In this document: positions 23,391 through 35,296 of the stretch, one piece after another | Layout: each line of letters opens with the position of its first letter | Numbering within the stretch: the stretch's first letter is position 1 | DNA from: Seminavis robusta | Lineage: Eukaryota; Bacillariophyta; Bacillariophyceae; Naviculales; Naviculaceae | DNA length: 64,000 bases | Reading direction: 5' to 3' | Assembly (NCBI GenBank): GCA_903772945.1 | Contig: CAICTM010000107.1 | Span: 1-64,000 of the forward strand | Translations under genes and position numbers: made by a program | Notes under the pieces: generated by a model | Told to the model about the DNA's origin: nothing | The model's database searches: none | Seen by the model: only the letters and a program-made list of their open reading frames with translations

Positions 23391-25040
23391 CACTCTGTCA
23401 GAAAGGGCGCGGACATACAAGAGTGGTGGACGGGGACAAGGTTGCGGGGTCCAAATCGCTTATTGAGGTCACGCAAGATCTCACTCCTTTTGCTTCGCCG
23501 CTTAAAGCAGCAGAGTAGTGCAGTGCAGTGGGCCCGATCTGACCACTGGGACCGCTGCGATGTCCAGCTTCATTATGAGGACTGCTCCCGTGGACAAGCA
23601 AACAAGATGGGAAGATCGGCCTCGCTAATTCAGTGGACAAGGGTGACTCCAAAATTGCTGCTTTTGAGGCCAGAGTTTATGACGTACAAGCAGGCCACCG
23701 CTAACAAGCTCGTGGCTCTTGAAAAGAAGAAGAAGTTTAGGGGCTTGGCAAGGCAAGGCACCAGCGGCTTCGGCTCCGCCTGTTGCTGCAGCCACCCCTA
23801 GATCGGCCGAGCACGCCACGGTCGGAGCCAAGCTCACCCTTTTCATCCTGTCGGTCTCTCCCATTGTACAGGCGGTGTTTGCGTCGTCTAGCTAGCGACG
23901 AGGCTAGGGATGGTTGCTTCGGCTTCCACTCCTGTTGAGTGCGAGAATCCTCCGTCGGCAAAGGTTGTTGCCCCAGAGTCGAAGGTTGGATAGAGGTCCA
24001 CACACTGAGTTGACAGCTAATAAATAGCTACGCTTGTTGGTCCTAGAACATCCGTTTGGGGTAGGTTGGGAACTTTCCAAGTTCATCGTTGGAGCTCTTG
24101 GATCTGGAAGGATTCTAGTCGAGTTTGTTTTGTTCAATTTCCGGCGACTATGGCAGAGTTTAAGTCGCGGTGCGCGACTATCGCGACTACCGCGACTTCG
24201 AAAAATGAAAGTCAAGTTCGAAGTTAAACCTGGTGCCCTCTTGAGGGCCATGCAGAAACCGAGGAGGAACCAAAGCGGTGCAATTGGAGAACAACCATTG
24301 AGGAGAACTATCCATAACTCTGGGACGTTGGAGAGGTCGTTCGCATAATGAATGGGCAAGTCCTCATAATGAAGCTGGACATCACAGCGGTTGTCATGAT
24401 GAGACTTGTACCGTACTTACTTGTCCAACCGAACAATGTCCTCCATTCGTGTTGTGGGATCCTGGAGCTGAGGCTGGAGTGGAGAGTGGTGAACATGAGC
24501 TTGAGTTCACTAATGTCAGCCCAGACATTGAGATTCATGGGGACCTTATTTGTGTTTCCCCAATACCAGCCAAGACAAGAGCAACGCTACAATGCTACTA
24601 GCTTGGCAAGGCACAGGCCGCTTTGGCTCCGCAACAGCTACAGCCACCCCCTAGATCGGCCGGGCACATGCCACGGTCGGACCCAGAGCCCCTGGCTGCG
24701 TCGCCTTGAGACCGGAGAGTCTCAATCCGTGGTGTTCCCAGAGGGATCCGCACGTCTTCTGCAGAACGGACGGATTGCTGGCTCGTGCTTGACTCCAGCA
24801 AACCGGATTGGCTGCTTGCTGCAGACCGCAATCCTGTCTATCATGTTACTTGGGTTATCTGTCGCGGGTCACCAGGTTCCTGTGTCTGGTCTCATCTCAT
24901 GGAGTGCCATCTTATACGAACCACATCCTCAACCTGTTAGTTATTGGAGAGTCCTCCTCGATGGTTGTTTTCCAATCATAACTTCACGGGTCGCCAACTC
25001 AGTTCCTTCTTGCAAGCTGGCGACCTCAATCTAGCCCCAG
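23391..25040 (+). mobile_element. Decayed gag-like retroelement fragments, partly duplicated
   Basis: Two related segments occur at about 23730-23840 and 24600-24690. Each contains CTTGGCAAGGCA, CTTCGGCTCCG or CTTTGGCTCCG, and CCCTAGATCGGCCG followed by GCCACGGTCGGA. The first is preceded by a coiled-coil-like reading (DSKIAAFEARVYDVQAGH near 23650-23700). The second is followed by an Arg/Ser-rich reading. This fits the gag region of the retroelement whose later parts lie at 26-33 kb. Stops and frame changes show that nothing is functional. Gag assignment is inference from position and composition. Confidence 0.45.
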
Positions 25041-26105
25041 CGGCTTTCCTCCAGCATGGCTGTTCCCACTAAGGGAATGCCCACCACCCTGTTTCCTAGC
25101 ACAGCAAGCCCCAGCACGGGTGGTCCAACCACTACTGGTCCCAGCACCACAGGGCCAACTACCTTGTCGCCCACCACCAATAGCCCCAGCACCTTGGCTC
25201 CCACCATTCCCATTGGCGAGCCCAGTGCGGCGCCCACCATGCTGTCCCCAACAACCCTTGGTCCGACAACCGTGAGTCCGAGCACCACGGTTCCCTCCAC
25301 TCAGAGCCCAAGCACCGGCAGTCCCTCCACCGAGAGTCCGAGCACTGGAATTCTAACTACCTCGTCACGGAGCACCAGGGTCCCAACAACGGTTGACCCC
25401 AGCACTGGAGCCCCTACAAGGGATGCCCCGAGCTCCACAGGTCCAACAACCAATAGTCCCAGCACATTGAGCCCGAGCACCATGGGTCCAACAACCCATA
25501 GCCCCAGCATGTTGAGCCGGAGCACCACAGGGCCAACTACCTTGTCACCCACCACAGCGAGCCCAAGCACTGTGGGCCCCACTACACTTTCCCCCAGCAA
25601 GGCTGTTCCCAGTTCGGGATGCCCACAACCCTGTTGCCAAGCAGAGCAAGCCCCAGCAGGGGCAACCAAACCACGACTGGTCCCAGCACCACATGGCCAA
25701 CTACCTTGTAGCCCACCACAGTGAGCCCCACCAGTGCCAGCCCAAGCAATTCAAACACCAGCACCTTGACTCACACCGTTCCCGTTGTCGAGCCCAGTTC
25801 GACGCCCACCATGCTGTCCTCAACAACCCTTGGTCCAACAACCCTGAGTCCGAGCACCACAGTTCCCTCCACTCAGAGCCGAAGCACTGGTAGTCCCTCC
25901 ACCCAGAGTCGGAGCACGGGAATCCCAACTACCTTGTCACGGAGCACCGGGGTCCCAACAATGGTTGGCCCCAGCACTGGAGTCCCCACAACGGATGCCC
26001 GAGCTCCACAGGTCCAACAACCGATAGTCCCAGCATGTTGAGCCCTGGCACCACATGGCCAACTACGTTGTCACCCACCACAGTGAGCCAAAGCACTGTG
26101 GGCTA
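25041..26105 (+). repeat. Mucin-like Pro/Ser/Thr array 1
   Basis: The 15-bp period encodes five-residue units of the P-S-T-x-x / P-T-T-x-x kind. These are organised into a higher-order unit of about 530-545 bp (compare CAGCATGGCTGTTCCC near 25053 with CAGCAAGGCTGTTCCC near 25595). The plus frame is open from 25056 to 25724, then continues in another frame to 26041. This composition is that of O-glycosylated mucin domains in diatom wall and adhesive proteins. A TAG at 25709-25711 interrupts the frame where other units have TCG or TCA. The array begins and ends in mid-unit, so it is a fragment of something larger. Confidence 0.8.
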
Positions 26106-29100
26106 ATACTCGCCACCAGCCAAGCAGATAGGTTCAAGGGGAGAGGTCGCAGTCACAACTCAGTCAGGAGTATCCAAGATCCAGGGAGCAACCTTGCGAG
26201 TCATCCGCCAGGTGGTCTTCCCAGAGACCACAGACTCATTCTTTCTGAAGCAGAAGATCCAGAAGCTACTATCAAGACTAACCTGCAGCAAGCCAAGGTG
26301 AAGAAGTGAGGTTGATCACTCTCTTGATCATCTTGTCTATCTGCAGAGAAATTTTGAGGGTATCTACGGCCATGATGTTTGATGAGTTTGCCTTTCCGCC
26401 AGCTTTCACCTTTGACGATAGCACGTCCCCTTCATCTGCCGATTCCAGTCGTGCTAGTCTTTGCTGTGCCAGCTACGCTGCTCAGCAACTTGCCAAGCGA
26501 GGTTCTGAAATTGCTGAAGGGTTTCACTGGTCAAGCCGATGTACTACGAGCCATGGTGTTGACGCATGAAGGACCTAAGACCGATGGAGTCTCAAGTCTT
26601 GAAGACTCCAGGAAGCTTCAGCAATTCATGGAACCAACGTCAGATGGGATGCACGAAGCGCTGGTGAGAAGCAGATGAGGTCGGGTGTCAAAGCCAGGCT
26701 CAACTTGCTTGCTGAAGCTGACGTGGCACAAGATGAGGACACCAAGTATGGCATTAAGTTGATGTCAGAAGCCATTTTGGAACTGAATCATACGATGGAT
26801 ACCCTCAAGGCATCTGTGGTAACGTTCACGGCCAGAGTCTCGCTGCCATCATATTTCTCTTATGATGAAAACATGAACAGCCAGAAGACCCACATGACCC
26901 TACTTCTGGAAGACTTGGGTCAGTCCTACAGCTGGTTGGGAGACATGGCTACACCAGAGGGGCGCCTCAAAGGTCACATGACTCATTTTGCTCTCTAGCA
27001 CTGTGAGAGGGTGTTGAGTTACATGACGAACTACCAACGATCGCTTACGACCGCATCTACTTACCCCCCTAAGGAAGCCTGGCTATTGGTAGGACGCTGC
27101 GTCTCTCGGTACTTTGGAACGCTCCAAACTCTGCAAGCCAAGTCAAGACCGCGACGGCACATCTTGACTCGGGTGGCGTTGTAGGCAGTGGCTTCGGCCC
27201 CTTCGCTGGACACCAACAAAGACAGGATCTCACGAGATCCTTCACGTTGCTTGTCCAAACCTTTGGCCATAGTATCGGCTTGGTTCAAGTTGTTCTCCAA
27301 GTTGTTCTCCAAGGAGGTCACGGCATTGCCATGACGAGTCGCAGAAGCGTTGGACTGAGCGAACAAAGTCTCCAGGTGTGCTTCGAGCTGAGATGGTGGG
27401 CTTGGAGAGCATTTCGGGCTTGCAAGAAGGAATTCCGGTTCTGACGTTGCTCGATGCCGCGAGCAATGTGGTTGATGCGGTGCTGGGGATTGGTGGATGG
27501 CATGGAGATAGATCTACCGACAACAAAACAATGGTTAGACGCTTTCAAGCTGATCGAGAAGACACTCTTGGAACTTACCCTTGTTCTGATTGAGACCAAG
27601 AAATTATGGCTCTGTTTACTGGAAGGTTCACTCTATCGAAGGTCGTTCGACAACGAACAGAGACAACTCCTTCAAGTCTCACGAGACCCTCATGGGAGTT
27701 GTTGCGAATCAACGCATGGGTCCCGTCGGACAGGGCGATCAACTCGATCATGCAATCATGCAATCTCGATCCCGACGTCAGTCCAAGAATTCGTTGATGG
27801 TGTGCCAGGTGTGCCTTTTGGCAACGGATACCTGATGGCCCTTACGCACCAACAGCGATTGTTGGCTCGCCACAACACGCAACAAGATACCAACAACTTA
27901 GATTGACAACAAAGTGGTTGCTAGCTTCACCATGGCTAGGACGCACAATGAACTCATCACAGCTCTGATCAAGATGGTGCCTCGGATCCCCGACGCGAAC
28001 GATGCCACTGATTTGGTTCGCATAGAGGCAGAATTGGAAGCTCTCCATATCACTCAGGAAGCCAAGACCCAGACGACACCACCAGCTCCAGCTAAGAAGT
28101 CTCATCCGACACAGCTTAGCCTCACTCACAGCCCCAGCGGCGGCCAAAGAAGAAGAATGACTTCAAGAGCTGAGATGGAGTGATCCTGTTGGGAGACAGC
28201 AATGAGCTGAAAAGACGCAAGGGAACTCTGAGCGGCAAACACGGCTACGATTTTTGGTACATCAACCTGGACAGCACCACCACACACGGGCAAGGATATG
28301 AGGTCTGGCGGAAGTACACGAGGATCTCACATCTGAGTCCCCTCTAGCCCACTGGGTTACCATATATGTTTACTTACGTGTTGTGCTGCTTGTTTGTGTG
28401 GGGCATGCTGTTGACAAGTTGACCGCCCATCTCTTCGCAGAGTCACTAGAGGAGTGGTGAAGCCAGAGAGACTTGTTGGGTCTTTGGAGACGGCTTCTCA
28501 GCTTGGTTGCTGGCATTGCCGGGCGCTTGGCTGGAGGTCACCAAGGTCTTTTTAACGTTGGATTCCCACCTTGAGTTGGTCAACGAGTTGGTGGGTGACT
28601 GCGAGAAACGTGTCACGCATTCAACTTGGTTTGCACCTGGGCTGGATGCCAGGGCAGACTGGGCTCTGATCGAGGGTCGACCTTCGGATGCGATCCTCTA
28701 GTTGTTGGATGACCATGGAGTCACCCGGATTCTGTCTCTCAAGCCAATCCGAGGAGCTTGCGGGAAACGGCATGTGTGGCACTCATATGACCTGGCATTC
28801 GACCACCAGAAATGCGGCGGCATTACTGAGGGGCAAACCAAGGTATTCTTCAGCTGGAACTCGTTGGCCTTCTTTCCTCAAGGGTTGTTCCCAATGATCG
28901 ATGATCTTCCCCATGTCACACCTCATGATGCGGGAACGGTGATTGGAACAACGTCTCGTGGTCGAGGCCCCATGCTGCCACCGGTGAACCGAATTGTTTT
29001 CCCTCTTGAGGCTCGGGTTATTGATGAGTTCCATGGCCAACACGTGTACCATTTCGCTGGGTTTCTGCTGGCAGATTTGTCCTCAGAGACCTGGATTGCG

Positions 29101-29734
29101 GGACCCTCAGTCTTCTTAGCCAAGCTGAACCGATGGAGTTTTCGACATCTTGGGCCAAAGGAGGTTCTTGAAGCTCTTGGGGTTTCTGGCCAACATGTTC
29201 GCATGGTGGCTGCCTACTGGGACACGGTGGGTCGCCGCATCAAACCAGTCGAATCTTTGGTGTCAGCTTTCAATCTGTTTGGAGCCATTCAGTCCTGGCA
29301 AGATGCAGCCGACGATAATGGGGACGGGGGGGATTTGTTTCGATTCTCCACTGGAACCCTGGCTCAAGAAGTGTCGCTTTGCTGCCCGCATGGGACAAGT
29401 CAAGCCTTTTCTGCCTATTGCTAAGGCAGCTGCTCTCAAGACGAGCCTTGGTGTCGATCAGTTGGAAATGGACGACGACGATGACGACGACGACTGCCCC
29501 CCAAGTTGATGCCACGGCCAAAGGACTGGTTTGAAAAGATTCAAGAGGAAGAACTTGGAATTGTGGACGACAGTGATGAGGAGGAATTAGTCGAGGAAGA
29601 GCCAGACACAGAGGCCATGGCTAGAGAAGCGAGGGACCGATGCCGAGATCCCCACGTACTTTTGGACGGACCAAGCCATCAGGACTTCCAATGGACGCTG
29701 GGTCGAAGAAGATCGAGAAAGGCTGGACTGCTTG
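26106..29734 (+). mobile_element. 5' part of a YR-type retroelement (gag and pre-RT region), degenerate
   Basis: This block interrupts the PTS array. Its first 2.2 kb has helical, charged readings with many stops, as expected for gag. From 28700 to 29430 one frame is open for 240 codons. It corresponds to the region upstream of the reverse transcriptase, because a clearly related reading occurs on the minus strand at 42.0-42.3 kb next to RT sequence. Shared features are S-x-E-T-W-I-G/A-x-P, F-L-A-K-x-N-R-W-S, E-A-L-G-x-S-x-Q-H and M-G-Q-V-x-P-F-L-P-I. A poly-Asp stretch (about 29470-29495) follows, then an acidic region up to 29734. The element is not intact. Confidence 0.6.
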
Positions 29735-30015
29735 ATGTGGGCCCCACTACACTTTCCCCCAGCATGGCTGTTCCCAGTACTGGGATGCCCACAACCCAGT
29801 GGCCAAGCACAGCAAGCCCCAGCCTGGGTGGTCCAACCACGACTGGTCCCAGCACCACAGGGCCAACTACCTTGTAGCCCACCACGGCGAGCCCCCACCA
29901 GCGTCAGCCCAAGCACTTCAAGCCCCAGCACCTTGGCTCCCACAGTTCCCGTTGACGAGATCAGTGCGGCGCCCACCACCCTGTTGCCAACAAGCCTCGG
30001 TCCAACCCCCCGATA
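29735..30015 (+). repeat. Mucin-like Pro/Ser/Thr array 2, inside the retroelement
   Basis: About 280 bp of the same PTS repeat as arrays 1 and 3, starting in mid-unit at TGTGGGCCCCACTACAC and ending in mid-unit before CGATACACTTTGC. It separates the pre-RT region from the RT domain of the same retroelement and carries the recurrent TAG at 29875-29877. The related element copy at 41.5-42.3 kb has no such array at the matching place. Confidence 0.8.
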
Positions 30016-33000
30016 CACTTTGCTTTCCCTGTTGCACATGGTAACTTACGGCACGTGGATGGGAGACATGGATGTGGGAGAAATGTTTCTCAACTTCATA
30101 CTCCATGATTTGTTGGTGCCTTTCTGTGGAGTGGATATGACCCCTTACTTTCCGGACGAAGCCACAAAGAACGGAGGAAAGGTAATTGAAGCGTGGGGTC
30201 GAACTGGCATGGGATTCACGTGGAGTCCTTACCAAGCTTGCCAAGGGATGATGGTCTTAGACGAGGTGGTCGGAGGAGACCGTCTTTCTTCAGACAACAT
30301 TTTCCGCTGGGACCATGTCAGACTCAACTTGCCAGGCGACCCAAGCTATGACCCGACCTTGCCTTGGGTCTCCAAAGTCAGGCGTGATGGAAAGATAGCT
30401 GCCGATCGCGTTATCTTCGTGGATGACGTCAGAACTGCAGGCAACGACGAGAACGAAGGGTGGCTGGCGACTCGCGCGGTAGCCAGTCAGTGTAGTTTCT
30501 TTGGGTTGAAAGATGCATCCAGGAAGAGGAGAATGATTAGCCAGCGACCCGGGGCATAGTCTGGCAGCGTTGTGTGGACCAGCAAGATGAAAGTTGCCGT
30601 CTTGGTGGCTGATGACAAATGGGCCAAACTGCAGGACATTGTTTGGGAGTTGGCCGACATGTTGGAACAAGACACGGACTCCCTGAACAAGTTGAGACTT
30701 GAAGAAATTTGGGGGTACATGATTCACATTGGCCAAGCCTACCGAAGTCTGAACCCCCACCTCAATGGACTCCATCTCACCATCGACGGTTGGAGAGAGA
30801 ACTGGACCATCGATGGATGGAAGAACCGGTGGTACATGGCGTCGGACATGGAGGACTGGAATCTCCAAGGCCATGAGGCGGGCGGTTTCAAGGAACCCTG
30901 GCCTTGGCCCCAAAGCGTGTGAAGGCGGTCCCACGGCTCCACCATGATTTTCGCGCCTTGCTGGCCTTGACAGCAGCGGAACAGCCTCCACTGAACATTG
31001 TCCGATGCAGACGAACCCTTTGGGTGGTGTACGGATTCGGAGACACAAATCCGGGCCAGGGTTTGGTTTCTCTTCGCAAGTTGCTGGCCAGGAAGCCATC
31101 GAGATTGAACACGGCCAATGGCCTTTCACAGTGTCATCTGAAGTGTCATCCAATTGGGGCGAGCTGAACAATTTCGTCGAGTATTTGGAAAGGCGAGGAG
31201 AAAGAGGAGAGCTGGCTGATCCGGATATGTTTGCTGCCACCGACAACTTTGTTGCGGAACGAGCTTACCACAAGGGCTATTAATTTCGGAGCTGCTGGAC
31301 CAGCTGGTGCTGAGGATCTGCAGATGACTCATCGATTCAAGCTGCACTTGTTCCATGTCAGTGGTAAACGCATGATTGAGCAGGGCACCGATGGGCTCTC
31401 ACGTGGCTACCAGGGAGCTGGTTGTATGCGGGGCTTGAAGATTGTTGAGTTCATCCCGTTGCACTTGCCGGCCATCTGCACTTGACGGCCATCGCTTGCA
31501 GGATTGGCTTGAAGACGTGTTTGACCTGTCAGGAGACTTGCAGTCCTTGAGCACCAACGAGTGGTTCACGACGGGCCAGACTCACAAGGCATGTTGCTGG
31601 TCACCCCCTCCCACTGCTGCTGACGTCGTGGTGGAACAACTTGGGGTGTCAAGACACAAGAGAGCACAGCACACTTCCATGTTGTCGTGGTGCCCAGGCT
31701 GATGACGGGTCTCTGGCGCAAGCACTTGAGCCGGGCAACTGATTTCAATTTCCAATTGTCTTATTGTGGTGTCTGGGAGTGGAACACCATGTTTGAACCT
31801 GTTCTTATCTTTGTTTGCTTGCCAATTGACACCTCTGACCCCAAATTCAAACAAAGATCCTATCTGCTGGAAAAGCTTGAGCGGTTTCTGCAAGGCCCGA
31901 GGATGCAGGAAGCACATCATGGCTGGTTCAGGAGTAGTTTGTGCGAACTACTTGAGTCGGCAAGCTAGTTTTGGACGGTGTGGAGGAGCATGGTGCGCAG
32001 GGTGTTATGGAGTGGAGGAAAAGGATGGATTTCGATCGAGGAAGAAGGCGGATGACGATGGGTTGAGCTTGGCTCGCAAGGATGAGAACATTTATCTGCA
32101 GGCAAGAGACAGTGATCACTTGATGCTTACCTTTCAATGGGAGGTGTGTCATTTTCGTAACAGGATGCAACGAGACCCGGTAGTTGGAAATGTGGTCCAT
32201 GAAAGACTGTGACTTCACATCCGTCGGGGAAACTTGGATGCCTTTTGGAGTCGTGAGTCTACTACTGTGAACCACAACCAACTGGAGATGGCGCGAGGAC
32301 AAAAGACGGCGGACAAGTTTGGATTTGTGAGCCTGAACCCTCCCAAAGGACCGTTTCCTTTGGACGATTTGCTGGGTATGATGGCCTTTGTGGTGATCAT
32401 CGATCACTCCCAAGACCCATATGGGCACTACCAGAAGTATGTGCAGCCGGACACATACAGGAAAGCACAAACAGCGATGTCCAACGTAGTGCGAGCAAGT
32501 TTAGAAGGGCAGGGCTATTCTATCAGAGCTGATGGGCTTAAGAAGGTGTGGATTACCAATTCATCTACTCACACCCACTTTTTCGCTTGATTCATGTCTG
32601 GGATCAAACGCCGCACTGGCAAGATCACGCGACAAGACAAGATGCATCTAGCGAGTTGAGCAAGTACACCTGGTTGCACATGGGCTCATGGTGGAATGGC
32701 GAGTACTGCACTTCTCTGCACGGAGAAGAAATGCTAATCATCGAAATACGGCAAGCACAACAGTATCTCGGACTTGGTATCATGGAAGAAGCCCGAGCCA
32801 CATTTCCATTATGCGATGGCTGGCAGTATCAAGACAGATCGCTCAGCCACGGCTTCCTTACGCATCCCTACCGGTATGGTTGCAGAAACGAGTGGCAGCA
32901 AACTGCATCCCACCTTGTGGCACCAGCAATACATGCGATGTCTGGAGCGTTGAGGGCAAGTGGAAGGCTATTTGTTTGGAGACGAAACTGGAGGGCCAGC

Positions 33001-33125
33001 TGGTTTGTGCAACTTCGAAGAAGACTCCTTCGAGCTCCTGGAGGAGGTGCAACGTCAGAAACCAGCGGTCATAGATGAAAAGGTCAAGGTCTGAGAAAAG
33101 TTCGGCTTGTGGAGATTGATTAGAC
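30016..33125 (+). mobile_element. Reverse transcriptase, RNase H and tyrosine-recombinase-like part of retroelement
   Basis: Domains in order, in shifting plus frames. RT: an open frame from 30038 to 30559 with GTWMGDMDVGEMF and the catalytic box FVDD at 30416-30427. RNase H: about 31010-31420, with TDNFVAE (about 31238-31258) and HVSGKRMIEQGTDGLSRG (about 31354-31405). A conserved linker region with PRLMTGLWRKHL lies at about 31690-31740. Last comes a region (about 32410-32760) with GSWWNGEYCTSLHGEEML. That resembles box I of tyrosine recombinases (G-L-R-x-x-E), but with His in the place of the catalytic Arg. RT-RNase H-tyrosine recombinase is the layout of DIRS-like elements, which lack an integrase of the LTR type. 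Several internal stops and frameshifts make this copy defective. The DIRS-like label is inference. Confidence 0.7.
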
Positions 33126-34900
33126 GAGGGGCCCCACCACCAGGGCCCGGAATCCCAGCACCACAGGGCCAACTACCTTGTAGCCCACCACAGTGAGCCC
33201 CACCAGCGCCAGCCCAAGCACTTCAAACCCCAGCACCTTGGCTCCCACCGTCCCCATTGGCGAGCCCAGTATGGTGCCAACCACCCTGTCCCCAACAAAC
33301 TGGTCCGACAACTGTGAGTCCAAGCACCACAGTTCCCCTCCACTCAGAGCCCAAGCACTGGTAGTCCCTCCACCGAGAGTCGGAGCTCCACAGGTCCAAA
33401 AACCAATAGCCCCAGCACATTGAGCCCAAGCACCACAGGGCCAACTACCTCGTCACCCACCACAGCGAGCCCAAGCACTGTGGGCCCCACTACACTTCCC
33501 CCCAGCATGGCTGTTCCCAGTACTGGGATGCCCACAACCCTGTTGCCAAGCACAGCAAGCCCCAGCATGGGTGGGCCAACCACCACTGGTCCCAACACCA
33601 CAGGGCCAACTACCGTGTAGCCCACCACAGTGGGCCCTTAGCCCACCACAGTGAGCCCCACCATCGCCAGCCCAAGCACTTCAAACCCCAGCACCTTGGC
33701 TCCCGCCGTTCCCGTTGGGGAGCCCAGTACGGTGCCCACCACGCTGTCCCCAACAACCCTTGGTCCGACATCGCTGAGTCGAAGCACCACAGGTTCCCCC
33801 ACTCAGAGCCCAAGCACTGGTAGTCCAAGCACTAAGAGTTGGAGGACCGGAATCCCAACTACCTTGTCACCCAGCACTGGGGTCCCAACAACAGTTGACC
33901 CCAGCACCACATTTCCCACCACTCAGTGCCAGTGCTTCCACGGAGAGTCGGTGCACCGGCATCCCAACTACCTTGTCACGGAGCACCAGGTCCCAACAAC
34001 GGTTGGCCCCAGCACAGGAGGCCCGACAAGGGATGCCCCGAGCACCGCGGGTCCAACAACGGATGGCCCCAGCACGTTGAGCCCTAGCACCACAGGGCCA
34101 ACTACCTTGTCGCCCACCACTGCGAGCCCAAGCACTGCGGGCCCCACTACGCTTTCGCCCAGCACGGCTGTTCCCAGTACGGGGATGCCCACAACCCTGT
34201 TGCCAAGCACAGCAAGCCCCAGCATGGGTGGGCCAACCACCACTGGTCCCTGCACCACAGGGCCAACTACCTTGTAGCCCACCACGGCCAGTCCCACCAG
34301 CGTCAGCCTATAAGCACTTCAAGCCCCAGCACCTTGGCTCCCACCGTTCCGGTTGATGAGCTCAGTGTGGCGCTCACCACCCTGTTGCCAACAACCCTCG
34401 GTCCAACAACCATGAGTCCGAGCACCATGGTTCCCTCCACTCAGAGCCCAAGCACTGGTAGTCCCTCCACCGAGAGTCGGAGCACCGGAATCCCAACGAG
34501 CACCCCCAACGAGCACCGGGGTCCCAACAACGGTTGGCCCCACACACTGGAGGCCCAACAACCAATGCCCCGAGCACATGGGGTCCTACAACGGATATCC
34601 CCAGTACACTAAGCCCGAGCACTGATTGGCCCACTACTGCTGGCCCCACCACAGGGTGCCCAAGCACTGCAGCCCCCACAACACTGTCGCCCAGCTTGGC
34701 TGTTCCCAGTATGGTGATGCCCACTACCCTGTTGCCAAGCACTGCAGGCCCCAGCATGGGTGGTCCAACCACACTCAGTCCCAGCACTGCAGGACCAACC
34801 ACCTTGTTGCCCACCACTGGAAACCCTACAACCTTGTCACCGAGTACAGTCGCCCCTACAACACTCAATTCAAGCACAACATCAATCGACATTGTAGCCG
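33126..34900 (+). repeat. Mucin-like Pro/Ser/Thr array 3
   Basis: The longest PTS array. Open plus-strand segments include 33420-33620, 33651-34277, 34334-34612 and 34534-35010; they change frame and are broken by TAG at 33181, 33618 and 34275. The higher-order period is about 655 bp (GCACTGTGGGCCCC near 33475, GCACTGCGGGCCCC near 34133). The last open segment leaves the repeat at about 34890 and continues about 40 residues with several Cys, ending at 35010. That could be the original C-terminus of a mucin-like wall protein. The whole locus (25.0-35.0 kb) may therefore be a mucin gene broken by retroelement insertion. Confidence 0.8.
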
Positions 34901-35296
34901 TTCAGCCACGGGAGCTGCTGTGTCGCGTTGCCTGCTTTGGACACCTTTGCATGGCCCCGGAACAAGGGAAACAATGTCGAGTAGCTGCATGGAGTAGTGC
35001 ACGGAAATGAGACTTGCCAAAGCACTCGTCGTTGAAACTTTAATTAAGTGGGGGGCCTGCTGATGTACAGGTACGGTACTGGCTCAGTCAACAGTATTAC
35101 AAAACAAGATATGGCAAACAACAGTGCAAGCTGTTGCCAGAAGGCATATTTGTGGAAACTACAAAGTGTCTCAGTCAACCTGCTACATGTAATGCTAGCG
35201 TGGGCATCCGACTTGGATGCATCTCGCTGCTACAGAGCTGATAAAACTTGAAAAGGAAGAGGCTGCCAACTGGAAATGCGCGAGTGTCAAAGCCAA

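Noticed and set aside
25031-34892. Minus-strand ORFs rich in V-V-G-P-x-V-L-G repeats across the PTS arrays
   Set aside because: They are the antisense of the 15-bp PTS repeat; the plus-strand mucin-like composition is the known protein type, and the minus reading has no start, signal or flanking domain.
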